The notes beneath the pieces were generated by a model. That model had not been told where the DNA came from and made no database searches. It worked only from the letters and a program-made list of their open reading frames with translations. DNA of 64,000 bases from Pleurotus djamor (taxonomy: Eukaryota > Basidiomycota > Agaricomycetes > Agaricales > Pleurotaceae): positions 1-64,000 of the forward strand of contig JAPEVF010000111.1 of the NCBI GenBank assembly GCA_029747585.1, read 5' to 3'. This document shows positions 26,390-38,618 of the stretch, one piece after another (position 1 is the first letter of the stretch; each line of letters begins with the position of its first letter). The translations under genes were made by a program, and so were the position numbers.

Positions 26390-27824
26390 CTGCCTAACAC
26401 ACTCTCTCGTGACGACCTCGCTCTGCACCACGACACCAGCCCGTAGACGACCCCAAGCTCATAGATACCAACCCCCGGGCGTCGATCGTCCCCCATACCC
26501 CACTCGCAACGCATGATACCTCCTTTTCGTCTCGCCTTCGCCTTCGCTCTCATCCCCTATGCCACAAGCTGGCTCCGGCTCCGAGGCTTTGTTCCTCACT
26601 TCCATCTGACTTATTTCGTTTTCATCCCTTTCGACCTTCGTCTTTCTCTTCGATCTTTCTCCTCCATCGACACTTGATGTTTCATCACCATAGCCTCGGT
26701 CGAGTCGAGCGTGTTGTATTCCATAAGAAAAACTTTGTATTCTTATCGTTATTTCGCTTTGTATATCATCTTTCGCTATCGGTTTCTTCCCCTCGCATTT
26801 GTACTACATATACACATACACACATACGCACCTTGACATTGAATGACAGTTGCCAACATCATCACATACTTACATCGTCCGAAATACTTGAGCTTCAAGG
26901 ATAACAAATGTGGGACTTGTGGTTAACATGGCGACATTGCACTGATAACAAGATCACAAGTCGACTGGAATTACAATGGCAGTACCATCGAAGGAATACA
27001 CGAGGCAGCGACGACGACGAGTTTCAAAAAAAAAAAGCCACAACATACACAACATACCAAAGGCAACGACAAATCCGTCTCTTTCGCACCCTTGTAGACT
27101 ATTCGCACAGTCACCATCGTTGTACGCCACACCGAATGTTGGAAACGCGTACGCTCGGACTCGGAATGCAAGACCATGGAAGAAAAGTGCCTCAAAAGAG
27201 TCAAAAGAGCATATTTTTTGGTTCCACGGTGTGCGTCATGATCATTGTAGGAATGGATTGTGGGTGAGACAAAGTGCCCTTATTTCGGCTAAATGAACGT
27301 ATGGAGAAATGTAGCGGAGCGGGACAGTCGAGCCGGATGTGCAAAGTAGAGCTGAAGAATGGAGGTGGTACCGCCTTGCCTGGGAGTAGGAGGCCATATG
27401 TTGTGGAATGGAATGAAGCGTTTGGAATGATGATTGAGGAGAGGGTGAGATCGTAAGTCTGTCGCGTGTAAGCAGAATCCTTCCTTGGGAGTTGGCTTTA
27501 CCCAGGCTTACCCACGAACGCCCATGACAAGCTCCCCCCACGGAATCAACTCCATGTTCCTCTATGCGCTCCTCGTCGCTCGGATATCCTAGAAGGTCGC
27601 GTAATCGCGCAAATTGGTCTGTGCAATGGCCCAGGAGCGTATTGGATCAAACAGAGCCCAGAGCTGGTTACAAGATGCGCTCATATATGGTCCCCATTGG
27701 CCATCTGTCTTGAGGACTCCTCGTCTCGTCTACCGAAGCCTTCGTCCAAGAGGAGAAGGTCCAGTCCAAAGAGTCAAGCCGCTGTCCTCAATCTGGTCGG
27801 TCGGAAGGCACGGAGACATGAAGT

Positions 27825-28260
27825 GAGCGTTTGGAATCGAGTACAACTTCGAGTACCTTCAAGTTACAGCTGGCACGGATGGCACGGAATTCGCTCTGAC
27901 GGTTACCTGTGAAGCTGAAGCCGAGGCATTGGATGTGGGAGATCGAGTGTGAGTCTAGTTTTTGGTTTGGTTTTGCTCAAGTTGACTTTCGCAGCGTTGC
28001 CGAACCCCAGGTTCAGTACAAGTTCAGCACTTTCAGTACCTTCCAAGCTAACCTTCTCCGGAGTACCACGGCGACTTCAAATTCAACAACCCCTGCAATA
28101 CCGGATCGATGTATATGTTGCTTCACCTCGTCATCCGGACGCAAATTTTGGTTCCCCAGTCCAACGGAGCTTGGTTTCTATTGTGCATACTTACAACGCG
28201 TCAAGATGAGTGCAGTTGGCTCTCAACCAATGGTAGTCACCATACCGCCCACGAGGTAGT
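27825..28260 (+). pseudogene. Coding-like fragment of an unrecognised gene
   Basis: One frame reads GIEYNFEYLQVTAGTDGTEF, then ALTVTCEAEAEALDVGDR. A good GTGAGT donor (about 27950) follows. The acceptor TTCGCAG (about 27994) continues in frame into VAEPQVQYKFSTFSTFQANL. The composition looks like a beta-rich protein. I find no start codon or upstream exon that joins cleanly, and the downstream frame becomes low in meaning. It may be a gene remnant or a gene whose other exons I cannot place. The family is not recognised. Confidence 0.3.
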
Positions 28261-29419
28261 TCCAATCCTTGGCATCCAAGTTCCTCGCTCACCGAGAATC
28301 CATTGTAGGACACCTCGGAGAGTCATCGAAGTTGGGAGTAGGAGCATTGAAAGGCTCCAGAGTAGCCAAATCTGCCACCATAAAGTTGTGGGGATATTCC
28401 CACCCGATGACAACCTTCAGAACACCATTATGGTCAGAGGGTGTGCCCTTATAACGTTTGGCGCATGCCTCCTCGCGGCCTCAGGCCTCAGGCCGCATGA
28501 GTGAGCTATCTGCCTCAACCGTACCAAGCAGACTTACTTACGGCCCTCCTCGTTCAGGGCGATGCTTGGATATTCCCCAAAGGCGCACGCCGCCCTCACT
28601 TAATCCAGCGCCACAATCAACTCGCCTTTGTGTCTGCAGAACGTCCGTGACGCGTGCCGGTTAAACATGGAACGTTGATGTCGGTGTCCATCCTGCCTCC
28701 TTCGTGTACCATTTGTTCGACGGGGTTCCGCGTCCCTTACGAAGATATGTACCGCGGTATGTATGTGCCAGCGGTCACCTGACCACACTTTACGGTCAGT
28801 CAAAGACGGGTCGTATCCGTCATCCTGACGCCCTCGCTCGTCTACATCCAAAAACCACCAGAAATTCCTCCATTGAGCGGCCCACTGGCAAACTCCATCG
28901 CTCGCCAGCATCCCGTAACGCTGATGTCAACATGCTTTCCCGGCATTTGGTGTTCCATGTTCTACGTCTCCTGAATCTCATTGGGCATAATCCGATGTTG
29001 AGCCGATAGGCGGTCTTGGTTCGACAGCTCCATGCATCGTGTATTCAAGGACAACGACCCCCAGGTTCTCAGTCTCTCAGTCCTCAGTCTCTCAGCTCTC
29101 AGTCCCTCAAATCTCTCTGACTTTAGCTTCACTCTCTGTCTTCAAACTGTTCTTCAAACTGTCGGCTACAATTGCTCTGTCTCTACCCCTTCCTTACATA
29201 CTACTTAGCTTCTGTCGCACTCGGATCACCATTGCTCTCTCTTGCATACGCCTCGCTTGTGTCGCTCTCGCCTACTCCACATCGTCTACTTATGCCGCCG
29301 TCGGCTCTGCCCGTTTCCCGACCTCTGGTAAACATGTACAAATTTTGGCACATTCCCTCAGGGAATGTACAAAAGTTTGGTCTTATTTAGTTACTGCTTT
29401 GAGCGGGCACGTCTCGAGG

Positions 29420-29646
29420 TTGTCCTCTGGTAGGTATACATATTGTCTCTCTCTTCTTTGGCCCTATCGCTCTCCAGCGGCTCAGAGCACATCGTGGGTG
29501 TCGATTGTCGGGTTTTTGGGAGGTTGGACAGGTCTACTGCAAACCTACGTTTACTGTTACAAAAGCTTCAAACTCTTGTATAGAGCATCTGCTCTCAACA
29601 TTACCGGGTACCTTGGTATGGAAAGGCTACACAAGGATAAACGGTG
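29420..29646. repeat. Partner copy of the 19-kb repeat
   Basis: This flank downstream of the GMC gene (which ends at 29647, reverse strand) matches the 19.04-19.51 kb segment in inverted orientation. Forward reading gives CPLVGIHI.SLFFGPIA (about 29430-29475) and SIVGFLGGWTGL (about 29497-29532). Spacing between the blocks differs between copies: about 50 bp here and about 220 bp at 19 kb. It looks like the remains of a small convergent gene. Confidence 0.45.
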
Positions 29647-31937
29647 CTAGCAATTATGGCGCGATTTAATCAGACTTGCAGCCCGTTCCGCCACTGTGTA
29701 TACTAGGGATTGTGTATGGCATTCCGGAATCTTGGGCTATCGAATTAACGAATAATCCAAGTCAACCACGGAAAGAGGCGGCAAGTAGGGAGAACGTACG
29801 AAAACAGATGCGTCAACAATACGGAGCCCTTTCGTGCCCTTGACGAATAGATCAGGATCAACGACGCCCCAGCTTGCGTCTCTTGGAGACATTGCAGCGG
29901 TACCAACGGGATGATTTACGGTGACGGACACATTCCTCGCATATGTGAGCAGTTCTTCATCAGTCGGGTTAGAGGATATGCCTCCTATCGCGTCGGCGAC
30001 AAAGCCAGTCCATTCTGGGCCGCTGATAAATTCACGGGCATCCTTCATTGCCTGCACCATAGCCATAGAGTCGAAAGCGTTGGAGAAGATGCTAGGGTTG
30101 ACAAGGGGTTTTGCTAGGGGGTCTTTGGAGGCAAGTGATACCGTCCCTCCTAGTTTGCTCTGTGTGAGCATACAGAATGTAGCGCACGGAGGAATAGAGA
30201 CCTACTTGAAGCTGGAGAGACTACGGCAGTCAATATAGATATAAAATTCCCGGTTAGAGGCTGAGCGAGACTGCTGAGTTGTGCAAATCCATCCTATGTC
30301 AAACAGTTAACCATGGGTGGTTGCAATAAGGCTCAATTCAACTCGAGACATACCACGAAAATGATTTCCGTGTGAGCGGAGAGAGGTCCTGACGAAGGAT
30401 CAGAGAAATTTTGGAGGATCGAAGAGTTCAGGCGCATGAATCCCAACGTATTTGCTGGGGAGTTGACGAAAAGCCCCGTTCCAGAGGACATCCACTCTCC
30501 AATATCTTTCCCGAAGAGCGTATCATTGCGAAGGACATTGTCAAAAGTACCGTTGTTGGGAGAGTTGACGGCGAAGTAGTTCGGGACCATGGGGTGGTCA
30601 GTCAGATTCTTGCCGACGCTAGGAAGATTCACAACGGATTTGATGCCGACGTGCTTCAGCTCGTCCTGAGGACCGATTCCAGAAAGTAGAAGGAGCTGGG
30701 GAGTGCCAATCACACCAGCGGCGAGAATAACCTCCCGTCGTCCATGAACCGTAAAAGATCGACCTGGCAACGGTTAACCAATAAATACGATGGGCGGTAA
30801 CGAGGTAGAGCTCACCCCCAGTGGTAAACTCCACTGTCCTGAAGTCGGGGAGACGAGAAGATGGATCGGTTTCAAGTAATCGGGTGACTTGAGCATTAGG
30901 GAGGACGTATAAGTTTGGACGGCTAAGTACGGGTTCGAGGTATGCGGTGTCAGCACTACTCCGCGTTGAAGTATTTATCGATGCTTGTAGGAAACCTATA
31001 GCGTCGAGCTTAAGAGGTTGACTGGGATCCGAAAGATAAGAAAAGTACATACCAAAACCGATAAGCTGACCGCCATTGATGTCCTCGTTGAATGGGAATC
31101 GGGATCCTGAATTCTTGCTAGTGTTGATGACTCGAGAGTCGAGCTCTGAGCTGAATCCAGGGAGACTGACTTTGACTGGCCCAATGCCGTGAACGTCAGG
31201 GTCAATCTCTCCAGTTGTATCATGACCATCTGCTGGCGGTGCGATGCTGGATGTCTTTGCCCAGACAACGTAATGAGGATAGGACGGCAGGATTAAATCA
31301 GGAGGGGCGTACAGCGTTATAGAAACTTGCGACACTGTTCCACGACCACCCAGGGTCCTCTGTGATACGAGCCCATTCGTCCCAAGTATCATTAGAGCCA
31401 CGGTTCCAGGTAAGGAGGTCTAAAAGATGTTAGTTCAGGGTGAACCAGTAATTGCTGTCGAAGAGGCCATACTGATGACGCTACTGCCTCCAAGGACGTG
31501 TCCACGAGCATAGTGGAACGTTCTGTTGAAGAGGCCTGTCTGCGGAGTGGTGGTGAAGTTCCAGTCTACGACGGTGTTCGCCAAGGAAACTCCCAAGAAG
31601 GGAACGATCGTCGCGAGATTATTGTTATTCCTTGAACGAGTTGTTAACTTGTCCCGATCAGGCAGTCGAATGGAAGAAACATACGTATCCCCAGCCTCAA
31701 TGACAAGAACACTTATATCAGGATTCGTGGATAACCTATTGGCCAGTACGCTTCCCGCCGTTCCACCTGCGTAGCCAACTTTGAGAGATCGCTTGCTTTC
31801 CCAAAGCTAGTCTGCAACACACCTCCAACGATTACAAAGTCGAAACGAGCGTTATCGAGCCCTTTGGCTGAGCGCAGTAGTTTTGCTTCCACATAAGTGC
31901 CGAGGGAAAGTAGGAGGAAGAGCAGCGGCGCAAACAT
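29647..31937 (-). CDS. Secreted GMC oxidoreductase (copy 1)
   Basis: FAD-dependent glucose-methanol-choline family enzyme, about 590-610 residues in about 10 exons. It starts MFAPLLFLLLSLGTYVEA, a signal peptide, so it is probably secreted. The FAD-binding start FVIVGGGTAGSVLANRLS is split by an intron after the second Gly codon. Other family blocks are VPFLGVSLANTVVDWNF, FHYARGHVLGGSS (GMC signature 1), GVIGTPQLLLLSGIGP (signature 2), VNHPVGTAAMSP with the catalytic His near 29913, and a last exon PKIPECHTQSLVYTVAERAA with the second His. Relatives oxidise aryl or other alcohols or sugars and produce H2O2. The substrate cannot be read from sequence. It is the closest relative of the GMC gene at 38619 and lies tail to head with the DUF6534 gene at 32.5 kb. 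Frame and splice sites look intact. Confidence 0.87.
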
Positions 31938-32524
31938 CTCGAATGGAGGTAGCTGCGAACCTGATTCGTCCAAACTTTGACTCCTTGGTTATAAGTGTCT
32001 CGCCTCGGAAAGTACAAAGGCGACCGCGAGGTTCTACTGCCGTAAGGAGCACGAACGAGGTTGCCCCTCGACATCACCCACGAGAAAGTTGGGCTTTTCG
32101 ATTCCGCTGTTCTTCAGATCTATGAAACCCATGTCAACCATCGCATCGATGTAGAACAGCGATACTCACGGCGAAGGCACGGTGAGAATTATACACAAAT
32201 AGCTATGGGCGACGTGAGTGTGTAGAATGGCATCCTGCGGAATCCTGCAGCTGACTCGTGCGGTTCATCGAAGTATCAATGATGTGAGTGTGGAATCAAG
32301 AATAAAGTTGTGTTCGGGGTTTTCCGATCGACTCGGACGGAATTCATAGGCCAAAATAGAATGTCATTATGATGTGAACTGACGGTAGGATATCCAGAAT
32401 TGCATTATCGTACTGGAAGAAGGGAATATTTAGGATGTAGCGCAAGGGCCCAGGACAGGGTGGTCATAAATCATGAAGGGTATTCGTTTGTCTTCAACTT
32501 GTCCGATTCCTCGATAATCCAGCG
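31938..32524. promoter_or_regulatory. Promoter region of secreted GMC copy 1
   Basis: This 587-bp gap lies between the GMC start (31937, reverse) and the stop of the DUF6534 gene (32525, reverse). It must hold the GMC promoter and the 3' UTR of the upstream gene. No clear TATA box or repeat is seen. Confidence 0.4.
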
Positions 32525-33985
32525 TCAAGGCTCGAAGTCGCCGCCCTTCTTATAAGCTCCAAGCGTCTGCATTGTAAATAGAATAAGGACAGTTTCGCGA
32601 TGCTCTTGGAAGGTCACTCACATCAAGTTCGGTGGTATTTCCGTCACTGGTCTGCGTGACAGAGACAGAAATAACTCCACGGTGTGCAGGACTCAGTGTG
32701 GAATCCGAGTACGCTGATGACTTTCCCAGAGTGGTATTGGAAGTGGGCAGAGTACTTGACAGTGTCATATCTTGGGTGGCAGCCCTGGTTTCTCTGCCAT
32801 TCACCATGCGAACTCGGGCGTTAAGGACCTGCAGTCGAGATGATGAACTTTGTGTCTGTGTTCATAGGCAAGGGGAGACTCACCACCAGCAAACTATTCG
32901 AGTAGAGTTTTGACAAAGCTACAGATGGCGCAAGATGGTAGTTCGTCTCTTGGAAAGCCAGGAACAAGATCAGATCGAGGACGGCAAATGTTGCACAAGT
33001 CAACCCAGTCTCGATCACGATTCTGACCAACTTAGTGAGGAGTACATTGGTCTGACGGAATCCAGTGCGAGATTTGGAGAGGAAGTAGATCATGCTTGCA
33101 GCAATGATCACATCGCAGAGGGCAGTTCCTCCAAGCCAAACCTAAGTTTTGTGAGTAGTGACACGGTGGTACTTTCACATAGCTCACTATGGTTGTATTT
33201 TTGGTGTGTTTCGTGACTTCAGAAAATACGCCAATAAAGTGGGCATAAATTCCTGTCCAGATGCCGGCAACGCCTTGGACGAGGGAAAGCTGGCGCAAGG
33301 GTGAATTAGGGAGAAGATCACACTTTAGACAGAAGGGCCTTACGAAAGTTACGCAAGCAGGCAGAAACAGTTGCCGATTACTCAGAACCCAAATACGCCA
33401 GGCGAAAAAAGAACTGAGACATGCACGAAACTGATGGTGGGAAGGAATATTGAGCTAAGCGAAGGAGCCGATCCCGTTGGAGCAATGTTAACGTACTAAT
33501 ACTTCCAAGAACGGGGACGCTGAACCAGAGCCAACCGACCTCAGCGAGATCGATCATGTTGCCCCAGCCAGTACCGAAGTTTCTGAAGGCATCCCGAGTC
33601 GCCAAAACTGTTTGGAGAACTTCAATTACCAGGACACTGTAGACGATCGTCTTCGGCAGCAAACGGTCATTGGGGAAGGCAAGATAGTAAACATCTGGAA
33701 TCGAGGTTTCAATATTAGCGGTTTGTGTGGTAGTGGAAATGACAAACAGGTCTGGACAATGAGAGCTCCGAAGAGTCCCCAGTTGAAGAAATGACCGAGT
33801 AACTTGGCAAAAATCAGCTCTATAGAGGACGGACCATAGATAGAAAGCTGCCTTACAAGGGGACCGGTACTGCGAACATCATCCTGAGTGAGTCGGCTGG
33901 GGGAGGGTGGAGGAGAGACTTACAGCTCTGCGATGATAGGCGGGATGGGTGGAAGAGAGTTAGCGGGAGCGGGAGGTGCAGACAT
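32525..33985 (-). CDS. DUF6534-type integral membrane protein (copy 1)
   Basis: Basidiomycete multi-pass membrane protein of about 350 residues with short introns. It begins MSAPPAPANSLPPIPPIIAE. Conserved blocks are YSVLVIEVLQTVLATRDAF, GWLWFSVPVLGSI, a helix around GVAGIWTGIYAHFIGVFSEV, then SRTGFRQTNVLLTKLVRIVI, and ETGLTCATFAVLDLILFLAF with SLPFTM-type ends. The pattern of about seven helices and the RTGFRRTN-like loop define DUF6534 (PF20152 type). The cytoplasmic tail is Ser/Thr-rich and the last exon encodes DTLGAYKKGGDFEP. The function of the family is unknown. Its repeated linkage with GMC genes here is noted under findings. Confidence 0.8.
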
Positions 33986-35055
33986 TGTGACGAGGAAGGT
34001 GACCAGGAAAGCTTACTAGTTGTGCCTTTATGAATCTTCTGTCGGAAGTACTAATGCATTGGCTGTAATTGCTTTAGGATTTGGCCAGCCCGACCGAAGG
34101 GTACGATCCATGGGTTGTAAGATCGAGGGGTTCGGCTTGATAAGGAGGTATCGACGACGTTTAGCTGTGGTTTCCTTGTTTCAGCTCGTTAATAGATTGT
34201 CAATCAAGTTCAATCCAATCACCACTGGTGCCAGAAGTTCTGCGAGAACTTCCACGATATGACAAGTTTGTTGTCTCATCATGATGTTGTGATTGTCAGC
34301 GTGCCCTGTTGAAAAGGCGCAGGAATAGACATGAGTAATGTGGCTTCAAGATGACCGATAGAGACATACTTATATCGGTCCGTGGCCGAGGGTGTGTGAA
34401 AGGCCTACTGAAGCCATGGGGCGCCCTGAGCTGTAGACATAAAAACGGACGGTCGTGTGATTGGTATATACAAACGCGCGCTGAACGTTCACGAGTACAG
34501 CCGCATCGCGATGGTAGTCCCGTGAGTCAAAGGCGGCGTTGAGTCAACGTCTGGCATGGAGGGACCGAGCAAGCAAGGCCCACCTGTGCGTATCCGCCCC
34601 GCCCGTCAGCTTTCAGAGGGGCGCGACTTTTGAACCCCGGATAAACCTAGGACTCACAAGTCAAGCGAGAGAAATCTTAACTGTTGTGGTCGCTGACAGT
34701 CTTCCTGATCTGATGTTGACAACGGATCATGCATCATTGGGAACGGGCGCAGCGTTGGGTGTACACACGAACGTGCGTTGAAGTATTGGGTGGCTCGCAT
34801 TGTCGTGCCCACGATTATGAATGGGGTACTCGCAGTCGAAACATCGCCCACGCGGTCGGTGAGGGGACGACATTAACAAATCCCATCCGTGATACGCAAG
34901 AACCACTCAATCTGCGGTTGAACTTGTTGCGACATCCACGGCTCTCACGTTCTATTCGAATCAAGGACTCGAAGAACCCTAGAACAACGATCATCAATGA
35001 AAATAGTCAAAACCGCGAAAAAGACCCCCAGGAAGTACAGAAAAGACGCGATACG
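33986..35055. other. Intergenic region downstream of adenylating enzyme copy 1
   Basis: About 1.07 kb between the DUF6534 start (33985) and the stop of the truncated adenylating enzyme (35056). I searched both strands for remnants of the missing carrier and reductase domains and saw none: no DSL carrier motif and no GxxGxxG. TGATTGGTATATAC at 34458-34471 resembles the promoter motif shared by the adenylating genes. Confidence 0.5.
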
Positions 35056-37415
35056 CTACTCCGCAGAACGATAATCGGCATAGAGCTTGATGATCTCGCT
35101 TATGTAGTCTTCCAAGATTCTTCCCCTCCGAATAGAGCCCTTCTCCGTATACTGGAACGGTTTCTCGGGCTGGGTGAATAAGATCATCTGCGTAACGAAT
35201 CGTGCGGTCAGATGGATAGATATCCACGGACGTAGGAGAACACACACCTGGGGTGGAATTTCATAGCCACCAGCCTCCGCGGAACTGGTGCGTTTGATAA
35301 CGTCGCTACCGAGGTGTCCGGTATAAGGCAGGGAACCAAAAGCGTAACATACGAGTGGACAGTACCTCAAAGCATTCTTCATTTCTTGAGCTTGAGACGA
35401 GGATACCACATCGGACGCATACTCAGGACGTAGGTCGACCAAAGCACCACAAAATGGCTGCCCTTCACCAAACAACAATGCTCGCCAAATACGAGGATCA
35501 CGATTCAGGATGTTTTCCAGGGGCAAGGGATTAACCTGAAGTACATGCTTGATCAATCCAGGGACTTGTGGGGTGGGAAGGGGGAAACACGTAGAAAGAA
35601 AGAAGGAAAGCTCCACACCTTCTTGTTGTTCGACAAAGCGATGAGGTCATCCATGCGTCCGACCGGTTTCCAAAAGCCGTCTTTCAATGGGTGTTTTTGA
35701 AACAGATCTTTCGTAGCATATGCATTCGAGCCAAGATAGTCGGTATTCGTGGCGGCCAGAGGTCGAGTGGGACTTTGCTAAGTGGCAGAGACTGAGACCC
35801 GCCACTACATCTTTGCCGTAGCTTGACACGCACCACCAAGATGAGCTCGTATATATTTTCGGATACCTGTCTGAAAACGGATCCACCTCGCGGTGTCATG
35901 GAAAAGTACTCCCAGTCGAGGCCCTGGTTCACTGAAATCAGAGTTCTGGTCAGCGCATTGGCCAGAAAAGGTAACGACTGGGATGGAACCTGGAAGGAAT
36001 GACCCTAAAACACCTGCTTCGGCCCTATGGCTGGTTAGACCGACGGATTTAACAGCGAATTTGGTCTTACATTCCATAGAGGGGAAATAGTTTGAGCCCT
36101 TGAACAGCCAATTCGTTTCCTATCTCCCGATTGAGGAAGCCTCCTAGCCAGATCTACAACCGATGTATTTCGATCAAACAATATTCTAGAACTCCAAGGA
36201 ACTCACCACTCCTTTAGCGGACTTCAGTCGTTCGACTTTGTTCGGGTCGTTCGCCCATTCCTTGTCAAAGTTTCAGGCAACAGGTCCCCAGGCACGCAAA
36301 AACGACGAACCTCCAGTACGTGAGGGAATAAGACGGCGTAATCAGGAGTGGATTGAACGAATCCTTCCCATGCTGCTCCCGTGGTAAATGGTTTCGCGGG
36401 CGATTGGGGCGGGAAAACAGCGACGGAGAACCCAGAGGTAGGCTGAAATAGAAAGTAAGTAAAGAAGGGCACACGAACTCCACCTCTAGACGTACAATCC
36501 ATGAGAGGAGGTGAACACCGGTTCCGTGAGACATGGAGACACCATGCCATGAGAACAGTTGGTTCGCGAAATCGTGATGGCCGTCGACTGCACAGTAGAT
36601 TAGGAAAGATGGTTGAAAGTGAGGTAATACTTACTGGGGGCAAAGCCTACTTGGAGGAGGAACGAATGATTCCAGGCTAAGGGCTTAGGAAGCGACGTCG
36701 AACCTTATGATGGAAATTGATATGGTGCGAGAGGAAAAGGAAGAAGAAACCGTCCACACCCGAGCTGTGAGTATAAACTACGGGGGATTCTCGGTCCACC
36801 AACCATCTGGGCGTCGTCCCGAGCGATGATAACTTGAGGCCAGGCGAAGATATGAAGATTTGGTCGGGAGTTGGCATTTTTGCGACAGTAAACGGGGCGG
36901 AATTATGCAGACCAGAATGTTCATCTTGAATTATTTCAAGAGTGCCAGAGGCGAGAGTCTGAACGGCATCTTCCTCGCTGATGAAAACATGGGTTGCCGC
37001 AACTTCATTCAAAAGGTGTGCTACCGCATCGGTGCTGTTGTGAGGGGATATGATAGCGGTGCATATCCCTGCACGCATAGCTCCCATGAGCGTACAGAAG
37101 AACGTGATTGTGTCTACGTTAAGACAATCAACGAGGGCGTTATACGATAAGAACGAGATGCTCACCTGTAGTTGCTATGATAGCGATACGCGGCTTGACC
37201 GTGTCTTGGGCAGAGGCACCTATAGCCTTCAGAAGGAACTCTCCCGCCTGATGACCTGCTGATACTACCGTTTCATAGGTCAGGACATGGACATTATCCG
37301 GAGGTGTTTCGTAACGGAAGACGGGGCAAGTAGGGTTATGGCGGTAATGCCAATCCCACATCTCGGGGATGGTGATGGATCCATCTAAGGGAGGCCTTAG
37401 AAAAGTTGAGGGCAT
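35056..37415 (-). CDS. Stand-alone or truncated adenylate-forming enzyme (A domain only)
   Basis: Acyl/aryl-AMP-forming enzyme of about 565 residues, paralogous to the A domain of the gene at 45584-49601. It starts MPSTFLRPPLDGSITIPEMW. The P-loop-like A3 motif reads HSSGSTSLPKPLAW across an intron (about 36,700-36,790). SMSHGTGVHLL and KPFQYTEKGSIRR follow, the latter with the likely catalytic A10 Lys at 35140-35142. The hinge region (FWKPVGRMDDLIALSNNKKV) is present. The protein stops 28 residues after that Lys, where the paralogue continues into carrier and reductase domains. It could activate an acid to the adenylate or CoA ester. It cannot tether or reduce it alone. Frame and splice sites look intact, so it may be functional rather than decayed. 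Divergent to the GMC gene at 38619. Confidence 0.75.
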
Positions 37416-38618
37416 GTTGGTCCTGTGGTTGTCGAAGTTCAGGCCGTAGGTGTTATGTGGGCGCTGCAAGCGTGTAGGCACTGTTAAGGTTCCGTCTCGA
37501 AGTGTCCTAATAAAAGTACAATTTCCCGCCAACAACGGATATCGATGTCCCATCCGCTCTATAAGCGAAGACTTTGATCCCGAGACAGCGTTGGCAGCGC
37601 CGCGGCGTGTATGATTGGTACATGCAACATATTACCTGAAGCTTGAAGCTTGAATATTGAATGCGTACTTTGCCCTCGACCCGAACTATTCATCAAACAT
37701 TGTCACCCCATGATTATCCGGTAGCCCTGATACCGCCTAGGAAGAAGCCTTGGATAGCAAAACTGTGCATGATGGTAATTGGGATTTGGTGGACGACGAG
37801 TTTGCGACAAGTTTGCGACGAGTAATTTTAAAGTTCCCAGAGGACGGGCGCCAGTTCGTTAAGCGCTTGAAGACGCTCTCATTTGATCCAACACTATCGT
37901 GGGTCATTACACTACACCCACTGTAAATTACACCTGGGCCACCTTCTTTGGCTAGCTGCCGACCTTCGAAACACTGCCGGGGACGTTTTCTCTCAGTGAA
38001 TCGCGTCCCTTGAGGCCTTCCTATCTTCAAAACTGGAAATAAGTCTTGAATAAGTCGGTTGGGTGTTAGACGTGCGCTTGGCTCAACAAAGACATGGTAT
38101 CAGACGGCCTTCTTTCGACTGTGAGTTTTGCCCTTGCTCGGTTGTTTTGGTTAAGTCCTCTTCATGCGCTCGTGGATCGATTCATCAGGACCGACATAAC
38201 ATCCTTGTGAAGCCACGGAACGCAGTCCGGCGTGGGGCTTTGGCACTTACTTCAGACCATGTCACTCCTAGATTACTGACCCAGAAACACGAATACGACA
38301 GCGAACGTTGCTGAGCCCGAATCGGTGTACCTGGCGAGCGGCCAACCTTCCAGATCCATCTGTGCTACGTAACGATGGCCGCTAGATTTGTGTGCGACTT
38401 CGTGTTGACGCTATGTTTTTCTCACCGTCAGCCAACCGTCATGTGTCGCCACTCAGCATGCCTCGCGATGGCAACTTACGCCTTCTTTGCTGATCGGTTG
38501 ATCTATCCCAATGTGCTCTCGTCACCGTGTGTTTCCACATGTTGTCTCTACTTTTTAACCCACACCCGAGCGTGTTAGCTCAGAACTTCTTCCCCGTTCA
38601 ATTCGCCTATCTCACATC
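37416..38618. promoter_or_regulatory. Divergent promoter of adenylating enzyme copy 1 and GMC copy 2
   Basis: This 1.2-kb region contains no gene. It carries TATGATTGGTACAT (37610-37623), identical over 14 bases to a site in the divergent promoter at 49602-49992. The ATTGG core is a reversed CCAAT box. Confidence 0.45.
37610..37623. promoter_or_regulatory. Shared 14-bp CCAAT-type motif (site 1)
   Basis: TATGATTGGTACAT, 195 bp upstream of the start codon of the A-only adenylating gene. It occurs identically upstream of the A-T-R gene. A CCAAT-binding complex is a possible reader; this is inference. Confidence 0.4.

Larger units (their letters stand above)
26390..29646. other. Gene-poor region with degenerate segments
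   Basis: No complete gene is recognised over about 3.2 kb. The left part is the AT- and CT-rich 3' flank of the MYND gene. A coding-like but unassigned segment lies at 27825-28260. The right end (29400-29646) shares sequence with the 19-kb relic. A 203-codon forward open frame (29039-29650) is Ser/Leu-rich and covers this shared segment. Its frame does not match the conserved peptides along its whole length, so I do not call it a gene. Confidence 0.45.

Noticed and set aside
29039..29650. 203-codon forward open frame downstream of GMC copy 1
   Set aside because: Its left part is a Ser/Leu-rich run from CTCAGTCTCT repeats, and only one of the two conserved peptides lies in its frame.
35056..37415. 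Calling the A-only adenylating gene a pseudogene
   Set aside because: All A-domain motifs, frames and splice sites appear intact, so truncation alone does not show loss of function.
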